Part shown: piece by piece, positions 1-9,389 of the stretch | Numbering within the stretch: the stretch's first letter is position 1 | Layout of the letters: the number at the start of each line of letters is the position of its first letter | Assembly: GCA_947478865.1 (NCBI GenBank) | Contig: CANJXF010000030.1 | Span: 1-50,239, forward strand | Length of the DNA stretch: 50,239 bases | Direction of reading: 5' to 3' | Origin: Verrucomicrobiales bacterium | Lineage (GTDB): Bacteria > Verrucomicrobiota > Verrucomicrobiia > Limisphaerales > CANJXF01 | Position numbers and translations under genes: made by a program | Notes under the pieces: model-generated | Seen by the model: only the letters and a program-made list of their open reading frames with translations | Told to the model about the DNA's origin: nothing | Databases searched by the model: none

Positions 1-135
1 GAACGCTCTTTTGCCTGGGCCGCCCGCTTCCGCCGATTAGCTCGAGATTATGAACGACTTCCTGCCACCTTGGCCGGCTATCACTGGCTGGCTTTTGTCA
101 CACTCATGCTCGCAAATCTCTTCCACAAAAGTTAA
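1..135 (+). pseudogene. IS5-family transposase, C-terminal end (cut by window edge)
   Basis: Reading frame 1 is open from the first base to a TAA at 133-135 and gives 44 residues with the arginine-rich segment [11 protein letters not shown] followed by a hydrophobic helix. This matches the C-terminal end of IS5/IS4-type DDE transposases, where the last catalytic Glu lies in a 'VERTFAWLxRFRRLxRDYE' block; the visible start [12 protein letters not shown] corresponds to it. The rest of the gene lies outside the window, so it cannot be told whether the copy is intact. The gene ends 10 bp before the inferred end of the element, which is normal spacing for a compact IS. Confidence 0.8.
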
Positions 136-145
136 ATACAGGCTC
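1..145 (+). mobile_element. Right end of an IS5-family insertion sequence
   Basis: The stop codon of the transposase is followed by AAATACAGGCTC and then TAG. Read from outside, the end is GAGCCTGTATTTAAC, resembling the GAGCC-starting terminal repeats of the IS1031 group of IS5, which duplicates a 3-bp TNA target; TAG at 146-148 would be that target. The other end and the matching TNA are outside the window, so the boundary is inferred. Past this point the same frame encodes the lipoyl-like half of a membrane-fusion protein, so the IS landed inside that gene. Confidence 0.6.
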
Positions 146-148
146 TAG

Positions 149-1182
149 GTGGGCTCATTCATCGGATTGACCTGCATCCCGGAGACCTGGTGGAGGCGGG
201 CCGGACTCTGCTCACGGAAATAGAGCCTACCGAACCGGAGTTGCTTGATCCTCGCACTCTAGCGCAAGCAGAGGCGCGTGTGAAAGCGTCCGAGGCGACT
301 CGGGAGCAAGCGGTCCCGCTCTTGGAGAGGGCTCGAACTGCTCATGAATTTGCGAAGACGGAAATCGAACGGGCTAAAAAGCTTTTCGCGAACGGAACAA
401 TCTCCCATCAGGAACTCGACAACGCTGAACAGAAGGAGCTCACCACGGGGGAGGAATTGAAATCCGCCCAGTTCGCGCTCCGAATCGCGGACTACGAAAT
501 GGAGCTTGCCCGAGCGGCATTATTGCGAACCCGCCCGGCGAACTCGACCGACTCCGCCTCACTCGATTTTAAGATTTTTTCTCCCATCAATGGCCATGCG
601 CTTCGCATTTTTCAGGAGAGTTCTGCTGTGGTTCCCGCTGGTGCCCGCCTGATCGAACTGGGAGATCCCAGCGACCTGGAGGTGGAGATCGATGTGCTCT
701 CTGCTGATGCGGTTAAAATCAAACCCGGAGCGAAAGTATTTCTGGAACATTGGGGTGGCGAGGCACCACTGCTCGGTCGAGTTCGAATCGTCGAGCCTTC
801 CGGGTTTCTAAAAATCTCCGCGCTCGGGGTCGAGGAGCAACGCGTCAACGTGATCGCTGATTTTGAAGGACCTCCGCAAGAAAGGAAGGGTTTAGGCGAC
901 GCCTACCGGGTTGAGGCGCGAATCGTCATTTGGGAGGCCGCCGCCGTGTTGAAGGTTCCAATTGGAGCGCTCTTCCGAGTTGATGATGAATGGGCTGTTT
1001 TCGGCTTTGTCGAGGGCAGGGCGATGCTGAGAAAAGTGACGCTGGGCCCGCGCAACGATCTGGAGTCAACAGTTCTTGCAGGACTGGCTGTCGGCGACGC
1101 GATTATCCTTTATCCAAGTGATCAGGTCGGGAACGGCAGATCGGTGAGGCCAAGAGCAAATCCAGCAAAACTGGGACTTTGA
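149..1182 (+). pseudogene. HlyD/RND-type membrane-fusion (periplasmic adaptor) protein, 5' end lost to IS insertion
   Basis: Periplasmic adaptors bridge an inner-membrane pump to an outer-membrane channel. The open frame runs upstream of the GTG at 190 right to the IS end and reads GGLIHRIDLHPGDLVEAG, the usual start of the biotinyl-lipoyl half-motif, so GTG 190 is not the native start. A charged helical hairpin follows (about 35 to 115 residues in), then the second lipoyl half (FSPINGHALRIFQ) and beta-barrel segments ending near PSDQVGNG. The signal peptide and first strands, normally about 40-70 residues, are missing. No pump or channel gene lies downstream, so the partners, if any, were upstream. 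It is probably non-functional unless expressed as a truncated protein. Confidence 0.75.
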
Positions 1183-1405
1183 ATCAGGATATAATGCATT
1201 CCAAGTTTACCACCATTGCATAGGCCAATCGGACGCTTCAGCCTCGTAACAAATCTCAGCGTGCATTTCGCCGCTGTTTCCTCGCTGGGCTATCCGCTTG
1301 ACGCTCAGACATTGCATCAACAAGGGATTTTCGCCAGAATAGCGGGAGCGGTTCTAGAAATGCTTGATTCTCGTCGCGCCATGTCCGGCATTTCCAGCAA
1401 CGTGA

Positions 1406-3352
1406 ATGAATAAAATCAAAATGAATTTGAGACAGCTTTTCCATTTTTTGGTCAGTGCGATTTCTTTCGCAGTGATCTTCGATGTTTTTGGCCAGCCTAT
1501 TCCCGTCACAATCCTGCCTGGTCATGTGCCTCGATCGGTGGCAGCGCTGCAAGCGAAGGGGCGTTTGGCTGGAAGCACGAAACTTTCCCTGGCGATTGGC
1601 TTGTCGCCGCGGAACCCCGAGGAATTGAAGAAGCTCCTGGTCGAGCTTTACGACCCGGCTAGCCCAAGCTTCCGCAGATTTCTCGCAACGTCCGATTTCA
1701 CCGAGCAATTTGGCCCCACGGAAGGGGATTACAATTCGGTCCAGGGATTTCTCCGGTCAAACGGGTTTGCCGTCGTTGGAACACACAGCAATCGCATGGT
1801 GCTGGACGTGGAGGCACCAGCGTCAGCGGTGGAACGTGCATTCCATGTCCAACTGCACACCTACTGGCATCCAACGGAGGCTCGCGAATTCTTTGCCCCT
1901 GACCGGGATCCCTCTACTCCCGCTAACCTGCCGATCGCTGATATGTGGGGCTTGAGCAATTACGGGGTTCCGAAGCCGCAATCGAGAAAGATTGATCCGC
2001 TGAAAATCAAGCCGCTGGGAGGCTCGGGGCCCAGTGGCTTCTATGCGGGTGATGATTTTCGAAGCGCTTATGCGCCCGGCAGCGCCTTGACTGGTGCCGG
2101 GCAGGCAGTGGGATTATTGGAGTTCTCCGCCTATTACCGGGCGGACATCACCAATTACCAGAACACGATTGGTCGGAGCAGCTACGTGCCTTTGACTGAC
2201 GTGGTGATCGGCCATCCGTCTCCCAGCACCGCGAACAATGCCGAGGTGGCCTTGGACATCGAGGTAGCCATCGCAATGGCTCCGGCGCTCTCCCAGATCA
2301 TTGTTTACGAGATTCGAGCGGTCAGCCCAAGTTCGATCCTGAGTCGCATGGCCAATGATAATCTGGCCAAGCAATTAAGTTCCTCATGGACGTGGAGCGG
2401 GGGACCGAGCACGACCATCGACAACATTTTGCAACAAATGGCCGCACAGGGGCAGTCCTTTTTCCAGGCTTCCGGTGACAGCGATGCCTACACCGGGAGC
2501 CAGCTTCTGGATAACTCCAGCCAAACCACCGCCCCGGTGGATAGCCCCTTCGTCACCAGCGTGGGCGGCTCAACTTTGTCGATGAGTGGCGCGGGAGGTT
2601 CCTGGTCATTTGAAACAGTTTGGAATTACAACAGCCTGGGCGGGACTCACGCCAACGTAGGTTCCGGTGGCGGAATCAGCACCTATTACTCAATTCCTTC
2701 CTGGCAAACCAACGTGAGCATGGCTGCCAACTCCGGTTCAACGATCTGGCGCAATGTCCCTGACGTGGCGCTCACCGCAGATGGAGTCTATGTCGCTTAC
2801 AATAACGGCAGTTCTGGAGGATTTGCGGGCACTAGTTGCGCAGCTCCGTTATGGGCTGGCTTTTGCGCCTTGGTAAACCAACAGGCTGTAGCTGCAACCG
2901 GGACGACCGTTGGGTTTTTGAACCCTGCGCTTTATACGATCGCGCGTGGGAGCAATTACGCCAACTGTTTTCATGATATTACGACGGGCAACAACATTGG
3001 AACGAATACTCCGGGACTCTTTAACGCTGTCTCTGGCTATGATCTTTGCACTGGCCTTGGCACGCCGAACGGAACCGCCATGATCAACGCCCTAGCGCCT
3101 TCTTTGCCCGTTTTGCTTTCCCAACCCGTAATCACTGGGGTTTCGCGAAACAGCGGGGGTGGAATTACTCTCAATTGTTCGGGTGCAACGGGATATACTT
3201 ATGTGATGCAAACAACCTCCGATCTGCTTGACCCAGGCAGTTGGCAGCCGGTGGCCACAAACACTGTGGATATTAGTGGAGGATGGGAGTTCACTGAATC
3301 GTTGATCTCTAATAGCAGCCAGAGATTCTATCGAGTCATGCTCGTGCCATGA
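1406..3352 (+). CDS. Exported sedolisin (S53, pro-kumamolisin type) serine-carboxyl protease
   Basis: A 648-residue secreted acid protease. A hydrophobic signal segment covers about residues 8-30. An inhibitory pro-domain follows (LAIGLSPRNPEELKKLL, then DFTEQFGPTEGDY, to about residue 200), and then the catalytic domain. The catalytic triad is visible: Glu280 and Asp284 in AEVALDIEVA, and Ser477 in GTSCAAPLWAG. Asp358 in ASGDSDAY is the oxyanion acid, and the late YDLCTGLGTPNG segment belongs to the calcium-binding end. The last ~75 residues form an extra beta-rich tail (SSQRFYRVMLVP at the end) of a kind often found on exported Verrucomicrobiota proteins; its role is unknown. The gene stands alone, with 220 bp of non-coding DNA upstream. 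The family is tripeptidyl-peptidase or endopeptidase; substrate unknown. Confidence 0.93.
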   Translation: MNKIKMNLRQLFHFLVSAISFAVIFDVFGQPIPVTILPGHVPRSVAALQAKGRLAGSTKLSLAIGLSPRNPEELKKLLVELYDPASPSFRRFLATSDFTEQFGPTEGDYNSVQGFLRSNGFAVVGTHSNRMVLDVEAPASAVERAFHVQLHTYWHPTEAREFFAPDRDPSTPANLPIADMWGLSNYGVPKPQSRKIDPLKIKPLGGSGPSGFYAGDDFRSAYAPGSALTGAGQAVGLLEFSAYYRADITNYQNTIGRSSYVPLTDVVIGHPSPSTANNAEVALDIEVAIAMAPALSQIIVYEIRAVSPSSILSRMANDNLAKQLSSSWTWSGGPSTTIDNILQQMAAQGQSFFQASGDSDAYTGSQLLDNSSQTTAPVDSPFVTSVGGSTLSMSGAGGSWSFETVWNYNSLGGTHANVGSGGGISTYYSIPSWQTNVSMAANSGSTIWRNVPDVALTADGVYVAYNNGSSGGFAGTSCAAPLWAGFCALVNQQAVAATGTTVGFLNPALYTIARGSNYANCFHDITTGNNIGTNTPGLFNAVSGYDLCTGLGTPNGTAMINALAPSLPVLLSQPVITGVSRNSGGGITLNCSGATGYTYVMQTTSDLLDPGSWQPVATNTVDISGGWEFTESLISNSSQRFYRVMLVP

Positions 3353-3517
3353 GCCTTACTTGGCTTCATGTTCCTCGGATTATTTCCCGTTGCGCAACTT
3401 CAACTTGCCGTCGCGCCTGATAGTTGCACAATAGGCATGGCAATGAACAACGAGATGTTAATAACAGCGAAATGATTTGCTGCGCACCGCGTTGAAGTCT
3501 CAGAACCACATTTGCGA

Positions 3518-5026
3518 ATGAAACCGTTCCCAGTGTTTATGGCTGGATTGCTCATCATCGGCACGAGTTTGAATTCGAGACTGGATGCCGCAGAACCGAC
3601 TGCGGCTTCGTCTGCCTTCACCAGCAAAGATTCGGTGGTGCTCAAGGCGCTTGACCTGATGAGCTCGGGCAAGTTTGAGCAGGCAGAAACCATCCTCGCA
3701 AAAGAGAGCAAGGCTGATTCCGAAACACTTCGTGCCCGCCGCGAACTCGTCGATGTCATCCGCCGCACGCGCTTCGAATATTCGCTCGATCCAACCGGAC
3801 TGCTTGCCAAGGTCAAAAAATCCGTTCCCGATGCCACCGCGAATGATGTTGAGCGCTGGGCGAAGGACAGCCGCGCCCGGTATCGGTTAATTGACGGCAG
3901 AAAGTTTTTCTTCCGTCGCGAGCCGCAGAATATTTTTCTCTTTTGCGAGGATGCCAAGGCGCGTCGCATCAAGGCAGGCAATGCCCCCTCAGAACCGGTA
4001 TGGAAACTCACGGATCATCTCCGCGCCATTGTTGATGAATCCGAACGCACTGGTGCCATCGAAGTTCTTCCCGTAAAACATCGAGTGATACACACCCTTA
4101 CCATCCGCAGCAACAACCCCGCTTTGAAACCGGGTTCGCTGGTGCGCGTCTGGCTGCCGTATCCGCAGGAGTATCGCCAGCAACGGACCGTAAAATTAAT
4201 CAGCGCTGCTCCAGCACCCAAATTCATCGCGCCAAATGCTCTGGACGGCAATCCCGTTGCCGAAGGCGCGCAACGCGCCGTTTACTTCGAGCAAACCGTC
4301 ACCGACCCAGCTCAGCCACTCGTTTTTCAGGAAGTCTTCGAATTCACCTCCCTCGCTTATTATCCAAAACTGGACGAGGCGCGCGTGCAACCTTTACCCG
4401 CAGATTGGAACGGCGCGTCTCTTGGCGAGCGTTTGCCTCACATCGTTTTCGCTCCCGAGATTCGTCGGCAGGTCGCCGAACTAATCGACAAGGATACCAA
4501 TGCGTTGGTCAAGGCACGCAAAATTTTCCGCTGGGTTAGCGCGAACATCCCGTGGAATGCCGAGGATGAATATTGCATCATTCCCTCGTTCGCGATTAAA
4601 GGGTTTCATGCACGCCGTGGCGACTGCGGAGTGCAGAACACTGTCTTCGTAACCATGTGCCGCATTGCTGGAATTCCAGCGAGATGGCAAAGCGGTTTTG
4701 AAACCAAGCCGGGCGAAGATTGGGGTATGCATGATTGGGCGGAAATTTATATTTCGCCTTGGGGGTGGTTGCCAGCGGACGCTTCATATGGCGTTAAAAA
4801 ATCCGATGATCCACGTATTGCCGACTTCTACTGCGGACATCAGGATAGCTACCGGATGATTGTGAATCTCGACTGGGGGCGGGAACTGTATCCACCGAAG
4901 CAATCCTTGCGCTCTGAACCAGCTGACTTCCAGCGCGGCGAAGTGGAGGTGGACGGAAAAAACCTATATTTCGACGAGTGGGACTCCAAAACAGAGGTGG
5001 ACCGCGAGCCTTTGAAAAATCGTTAG
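3518..5026 (+). CDS. Exported transglutaminase-like (papain-fold) protein
   Basis: A 502-residue protein with a short signal peptide (KPFPVFMAGLLIIGTSLN, cleavage near DAAEP). The ATG at 3518 is preferred over an in-frame TTG two codons earlier because it gives the cleaner signal peptide. The C-terminal half is a transglutaminase core with a complete Cys-His-Asp triad: Cys370 in RRGDCGVQN, His405 in GMHDWAEIY, and Asp421 in LPADASYG. Residues 30-190 are an undefined helical region and 190-300 beta-rich. Bacterial proteins of this class usually act as cysteine proteases or amide hydrolases in the periplasm, not as cross-linkers; the substrate cannot be told. It lies 165 bp after the sedolisin, so the two may form a secreted-protein pair, but there is no sign of a shared operon. 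Confidence 0.85.
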   Translation: MKPFPVFMAGLLIIGTSLNSRLDAAEPTAASSAFTSKDSVVLKALDLMSSGKFEQAETILAKESKADSETLRARRELVDVIRRTRFEYSLDPTGLLAKVKKSVPDATANDVERWAKDSRARYRLIDGRKFFFRREPQNIFLFCEDAKARRIKAGNAPSEPVWKLTDHLRAIVDESERTGAIEVLPVKHRVIHTLTIRSNNPALKPGSLVRVWLPYPQEYRQQRTVKLISAAPAPKFIAPNALDGNPVAEGAQRAVYFEQTVTDPAQPLVFQEVFEFTSLAYYPKLDEARVQPLPADWNGASLGERLPHIVFAPEIRRQVAELIDKDTNALVKARKIFRWVSANIPWNAEDEYCIIPSFAIKGFHARRGDCGVQNTVFVTMCRIAGIPARWQSGFETKPGEDWGMHDWAEIYISPWGWLPADASYGVKKSDDPRIADFYCGHQDSYRMIVNLDWGRELYPPKQSLRSEPADFQRGEVEVDGKNLYFDEWDSKTEVDREPLKNR

Positions 5027-5049
5027 AGCAGGGTATGGAGAGCCGCTGA

Positions 5050-5265
5050 ACTGTAGAAATGACCAGTGATAGCCAAGGAATGTCTGCATAGGTGCGTAAC
5101 GGTTTCGACGCCGAGGTTCAGCTTGTCTCCGATCTCTTTGTAGATAAAACTGAGCAAAGTAATTCAAGGACCTGGCGCTCACGGGGAGACAGGTTCTCGG
5201 CCGCGGTGGAGGCGGGACCCAGCGAATGGAAGTATTGCACCACTCGGTGCGGCAACCGTGGGTTC
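5050..5265 (-). pseudogene. LuxR-type response-regulator C-terminus, frameshifted remnant
   Basis: The minus strand here, read through one frame change, gives the signature of a GerE/LuxR helix-turn-helix. Frame one reads VVQYFHSLG then NLSPRERQVLELL (about 5240-5155), and a second frame gives YKEIGDKLNLGVETVTH (about 5144-5095), the recognition helix. These are the normal consecutive parts of NarL/FixJ regulators. A frameshift separates them, no receiver domain is present, and the right-hand side runs into the 3' end of the large lyase gene. It is a dead fragment of a regulator, perhaps cut when the lyase region arrived. Confidence 0.6.
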
Positions 5266-5300
5266 CTGAAGGGGGATTGCGGAGATTTCGTGGGCCTCCA

Positions 5301-8300
5301 TTAATCCGGGTAGTAGCGGGGCCACTCGCTCGCTGACGGAGGAGATTCCGGCGCAAAGCTGGTAACTCTCCGGAAGCGCTCGCCCGGCATTGGCTCCCAG
5401 TTGCGCCACGATGCGGGGTCGGTATCAGCCGTGTGCGACCTGACACTTTCTCCGTTGCTATTGAGGGCGGTGACGCAGTATTCGACAATGGCGGGATCAG
5501 TGCCACCGGTGGTTCGCCCAGGCACGGTATTGCAAGCGCGAATGCCCGCTCGGTTATCCGCATGGGAGCGGTTGGGTCCTCGATAGAGAAGATGAAATTC
5601 CTTATCCCCTTTGGATCGCGCATAGAGCCGATATTCGGTGACGCCGAGGACCTCTCCCCAGTTGATGGCGGCCGCTCCGCCCGACAATTCAACCCTCAAT
5701 CCATCAGGGGGGAAGGGAGGTCGGCTGGTCACATAGAGTGGATACTCCGGACCGGGCGCGCTGGCGTGCATCGCGTTGAGTGCGACCACGCGCACATGTA
5801 CTTTTTCCTCGTCCTTCAGTCCGCTCACTTTCAGTTCAGGCGCACTCTGCACCGTCCGCGTGGCCCAGGTTGCTCCGCCATCCTGACTCAACTCCAGCCG
5901 GTATTGGGTTGCCGCGGCGACAGGCTCAATGATGATCCGGGCACCCCCGGCGCAATTCTCCGTTCTCACGACGCGGGGAGCAATGGGTGCAGGCAGGGTG
6001 TCTGTCAGTTCCCAATGATGGCGGCCCTGTTTGAGATCGATCAAGAGGGATCCGGAATCGCGCCGTCCGGTTGCCGCCGCCCCGTCGATGTAGAAGACCG
6101 TCTTTTCCGGGAGGTCGGGCATCGCCATTCTGACCAGGGATGCTTTGGGTGCCAAGAACTCGCCGGAGGGCGCCCGGCCCTCAACGACCGAGCCTCCGAT
6201 CCCAAGCTCCGTGTCCTCGGTGGTGAAGGTAATTCCCGGGACCCCGATGCGCGTGCCGTGGAACAGGGAGAATTCGAACTTGTCTTTGGTTTTACGTATG
6301 AGGCCGGAGGTTCCGTCGAAGACGAGGCCATCCTCTGCAAAATGAACCGGCTCAGGACGGCGGAACACCAGGTCCTGGATGTCAGGCAGGCTGACGCGGC
6401 AACCAAAGGGCGTCCCTTCGGCCTTGATATCTTTGTGATGACTGACCACTGCAAGCGAATCGCCGAGCCCGTCGAACCAGACGCCGGTGGCGGAAGCATT
6501 GATTAGTTCTGTCTGCTGTGTCTCGCGATGGCCGAACGCCCCTAGAAGCAGTTTGATGGTGGGGAGTTCGTCGCCCTTGCGGACAAACCAGGTCAGCCGG
6601 TGACTGAGCGCCTGATGGGCGACGCTGTCATACAGCACAAAATACTCATGGCCGGCCAGCAACACGCTGCGACTGAGATACTCGGGCGCCGCGTATGTGG
6701 TGGGGCCCTGACGCGGCACGAGTTCAGCAAACTGGCCCGTTCCAAGATCGTATAATGGTCGGGAAAGCACGTTCATTCCGAGGGAGTGAAACTTGCCGTT
6801 CTTGTACACGCCGAACGTCGTGCAGAAGTCGGTGTCCTGGTCATCCCTATCCCCAACATCCTCGGGCGCGGTATAGCTGTAAGACTTGCCGTTGGCATAG
6901 AAATACAAGATGCCACAGCCACCCTCTCCCGCGCGGCCCCAACGATAGTTGGACCCTTCGTCGATCTGCTGGAGATGGATGGATAGTTCGTTGCGGGTCT
7001 CCACCGCGGCCCGCAGGACGATTCCGTAACCAGTGAACTTGCTGCTGCGCAGGTGTGGGTTGGTGCCGCGGTTATCCGGCGATTGATACATGATGTCCCG
7101 CGGTTCCTTGCGATCAGCCGACGCTTCGGCGTCCGGATCGGTCGGTCGGGCTGCCCACAACGCGTGTTCGGCGGCGAGGGGAGCGTAGTGTTTCAGGCAC
7201 GTGCCCAGATACCACAACGATCGGGGAGGGAAACGCTGCTCAGAATGGGCCCCCTGAGGCGGATGGACGCGCCTTGGGCCTTTGCCCGGTGCCACTACCC
7301 CCCACTCGCGCCCTTGATCCACAGCCTTCAGATTACGGAACCCCGCCTCCGATTCACCGTCGAACGGGGCGGACAATGCATTGACCAGCCAGTCAGCCAT
7401 CTCCGCCAGTTGCGGAGAGATGAAGCGCTCGCGTCCATCATACTGACGCAACAAAAAATCTGTCCGGACGGAAGGCCCCAGAAAAGCCCACACGTAGGTG
7501 CCGAGGTTCTCGGTCCATCGACCACCCCGGGCGTCCCACACATTGACTTCGGGGCGGGTGTTGAAGCGGGTGTTCAGCTGGACGCACTTTTCCCACATGT
7601 CCGCCCAAGCCGCCGCCGAGGGGTGATCGGGAAACAGGAAGGACATCGCCGGTGGCACGGCTTTGACATCGGCGAGAAAATTCGGATGCCCGCTGAGCAT
7701 GGTGACGACGGGCATGAACTCGTCGCCCGCATGAACATAGGCCAGGAACAAAAAGAGCGCTGTGATCCGCTTGCGCTGGTGGTTGGTCATCGCCGCGCTG
7801 CATTGGTTAAATCCCTCGATCCACCCGGCTACCTGCCGGCTCGGGACCGGGCTGAAGTTCACGATGCTTCTGCCCGGGATGGGGCCGTGGCCGGCCATTT
7901 GGCGCGTGCCGGACACGGGCAAGGTGCAGACAAAGGGCGAGGTCATGACGCGGCGTTCCAGTTCCGCCGGGTCTGGAGCCCATCCGTTGGAAAAGAGGGC
8001 CGGCGGACGACGCGAACCCTCGGGATAATCGAGCACCCAGTCCTTGACCCGGTTCAGATCCAGGGTGCCGTAACGATTCTGCAAGAAGAGGGTGTGCGAC
8101 GTGAAGGTAAGGGGCACCCCGTAGGAGAACCCGTCCTGCTGAACAGTCTGAAAACACTGCTCCAACTGACGCATCGCCAGCTGGTCCTTGGCATGGTCAT
8201 AAAAGGCAATACAGGTCGACCGACGGCCAGGTGCCAAGGGCCACTTCCAGAACAGCTTGCCGTCCAGATAGTGGTAGCGGACCTGCAACGTGGGTGATTC

Positions 8301-9380
8301 GACCTCGTAGGCGTATTCGTGGTCCTGCCAGGCATCGACCTTGTCGATGAATAAGCCCAAGGCATCGCCCGAATGTTGGTTCCAGAAGTTGGCAAAGGTC
8401 CCAGTGCGAAAGTTCCCCGGCGCTCGTTCGTAAACGCCCAGGGCAAAAGGTAATCGACCCTCGGTCGGCGCCAAGGGCTCCAACCTCCAGGGCGCATCAA
8501 TGGTTTCCCAAGGATAGTCGTCGTAGCTCCGGACTTCATCCGACAACGGAAACGGATGATTGGGCGCCTGACGATGCGTCACGCCCAGTTCGGACCATGT
8601 GGAAGTGAATGCGCCGCGCATTCCCGGCCGTATCCCATCCATGTCCTCCTGAAAGCGGATAAACTCCAATCCGCCCTCGCATTGAATCCTGGCGACATAG
8701 CGAGCACCTCCTTTGGTTTCGTAGCTGAGCTCGTAGGCGATGAATAAAGGCCCTTCCTCCAGCCGCCGGGTGGTGATGCGCTTGACCCGGTCATCGGCAA
8801 AACCGAGGGTTGAGGAGCCAAACCACAAACCACCGCGCGAAACCTGCATGATCGGCCCGGGCGCATCTCCGTGGATGACCTGGCTTGCGGGGATGCGGAC
8901 ACGCATCACGCCCGAATCGAGAACGATCGTCCGGCCTTCCTGATGCTCCCTAACCTGCGGTTGGCTGGTGACCGGCGCATCCGCGGCGGAGAGCACAAAC
9001 TCGCGCCGGCCGCCGCTGGGCAGATCTGAGAAGAAATTCAGCGTTGCGCTGCGAACCCCCGCCTGCTCTCGGATCACCTCTGAGAACTGAATGGGAATCC
9101 GCTCACCCGTGTCAACGCGCACCAGCGCCATTCGGCGCAGATCGACTGGATGATCGAACTCAACCGGATAGCGGAGCAACGTGCGCGGCCACCAATAGAA
9201 AGGATGTTCCAATGGATCCTGCAGCACAAAGTGAATCCGGCCGGAGCGGTCGGGCTTCGCGGCGGTGCCGCGCGAAGCCGCGTCCGCAAACGCGGCCCTG
9301 CCCACCGGTGAAATAACACCCGGCAGAGCGATAAGGCTGAGACAAAACTCTCTACGATTCAAGCGGATGGCTCCATTCAT
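5301..9380 (-). CDS. Large Tat-exported heparinase II/III-like polysaccharide lyase with two FN3 domains
   Basis: A 1359-residue protein. The N-terminus LNRREFCLSLIALPG carries a twin-arginine signal (Arg9-Arg10). Residues ~40-440 are beta-rich and include aromatic clusters (HPFYWWPRTLLRYP). Residues ~450-740 are helical, as in the alpha/alpha toroid of heparinase/alginate-lyase families. From ~765 to ~1110 a beta-sheet domain (YGIVLRAAVETRNELSIHL, YRWGRAGEGGCGILYFYANG) resembles the C-terminal domain of heparinase II/III-like lyases. Two fibronectin-III modules follow (about 1130-1215 and 1220-1320). I could not assign catalytic His/Tyr residues with certainty, so the lyase call rests on overall layout and could be a related non-lyase carbohydrate protein. 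The gene is visibly more G+C-rich than its neighbours and is flanked by broken genes, which suggests transfer. Confidence 0.65.
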   Translation of the reverse strand: MNGAIRLNRREFCLSLIALPGVISPVGRAAFADAASRGTAAKPDRSGRIHFVLQDPLEHPFYWWPRTLLRYPVEFDHPVDLRRMALVRVDTGERIPIQFSEVIREQAGVRSATLNFFSDLPSGGRREFVLSAADAPVTSQPQVREHQEGRTIVLDSGVMRVRIPASQVIHGDAPGPIMQVSRGGLWFGSSTLGFADDRVKRITTRRLEEGPLFIAYELSYETKGGARYVARIQCEGGLEFIRFQEDMDGIRPGMRGAFTSTWSELGVTHRQAPNHPFPLSDEVRSYDDYPWETIDAPWRLEPLAPTEGRLPFALGVYERAPGNFRTGTFANFWNQHSGDALGLFIDKVDAWQDHEYAYEVESPTLQVRYHYLDGKLFWKWPLAPGRRSTCIAFYDHAKDQLAMRQLEQCFQTVQQDGFSYGVPLTFTSHTLFLQNRYGTLDLNRVKDWVLDYPEGSRRPPALFSNGWAPDPAELERRVMTSPFVCTLPVSGTRQMAGHGPIPGRSIVNFSPVPSRQVAGWIEGFNQCSAAMTNHQRKRITALFLFLAYVHAGDEFMPVVTMLSGHPNFLADVKAVPPAMSFLFPDHPSAAAWADMWEKCVQLNTRFNTRPEVNVWDARGGRWTENLGTYVWAFLGPSVRTDFLLRQYDGRERFISPQLAEMADWLVNALSAPFDGESEAGFRNLKAVDQGREWGVVAPGKGPRRVHPPQGAHSEQRFPPRSLWYLGTCLKHYAPLAAEHALWAARPTDPDAEASADRKEPRDIMYQSPDNRGTNPHLRSSKFTGYGIVLRAAVETRNELSIHLQQIDEGSNYRWGRAGEGGCGILYFYANGKSYSYTAPEDVGDRDDQDTDFCTTFGVYKNGKFHSLGMNVLSRPLYDLGTGQFAELVPRQGPTTYAAPEYLSRSVLLAGHEYFVLYDSVAHQALSHRLTWFVRKGDELPTIKLLLGAFGHRETQQTELINASATGVWFDGLGDSLAVVSHHKDIKAEGTPFGCRVSLPDIQDLVFRRPEPVHFAEDGLVFDGTSGLIRKTKDKFEFSLFHGTRIGVPGITFTTEDTELGIGGSVVEGRAPSGEFLAPKASLVRMAMPDLPEKTVFYIDGAAATGRRDSGSLLIDLKQGRHHWELTDTLPAPIAPRVVRTENCAGGARIIIEPVAAATQYRLELSQDGGATWATRTVQSAPELKVSGLKDEEKVHVRVVALNAMHASAPGPEYPLYVTSRPPFPPDGLRVELSGGAAAINWGEVLGVTEYRLYARSKGDKEFHLLYRGPNRSHADNRAGIRACNTVPGRTTGGTDPAIVEYCVTALNSNGESVRSHTADTDPASWRNWEPMPGERFRRVTSFAPESPPSASEWPRYYPD

Positions 9381-9389
9381 TTATTAAAC

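Noticed and set aside
190-1182. GTG 190 as the true start of the HlyD-type gene
   Set aside because: The lipoyl motif continues in frame upstream to the IS end, so the gene is truncated and GTG 190 is an internal Val codon.
1216-1413. 65-codon frame between the adaptor and the sedolisin
   Set aside because: No ribosome-binding site, no known motif, overlaps the sedolisin start; treated as non-coding.
7053-8297. Long plus-strand open frame (414 codons), and another at 5433-6506, inside the lyase region
   Set aside because: Both are antisense to a continuous 1359-residue exported protein with domain structure; high G+C lowers stop frequency on the opposite strand. Their products are Arg/Gly-rich and match nothing known.
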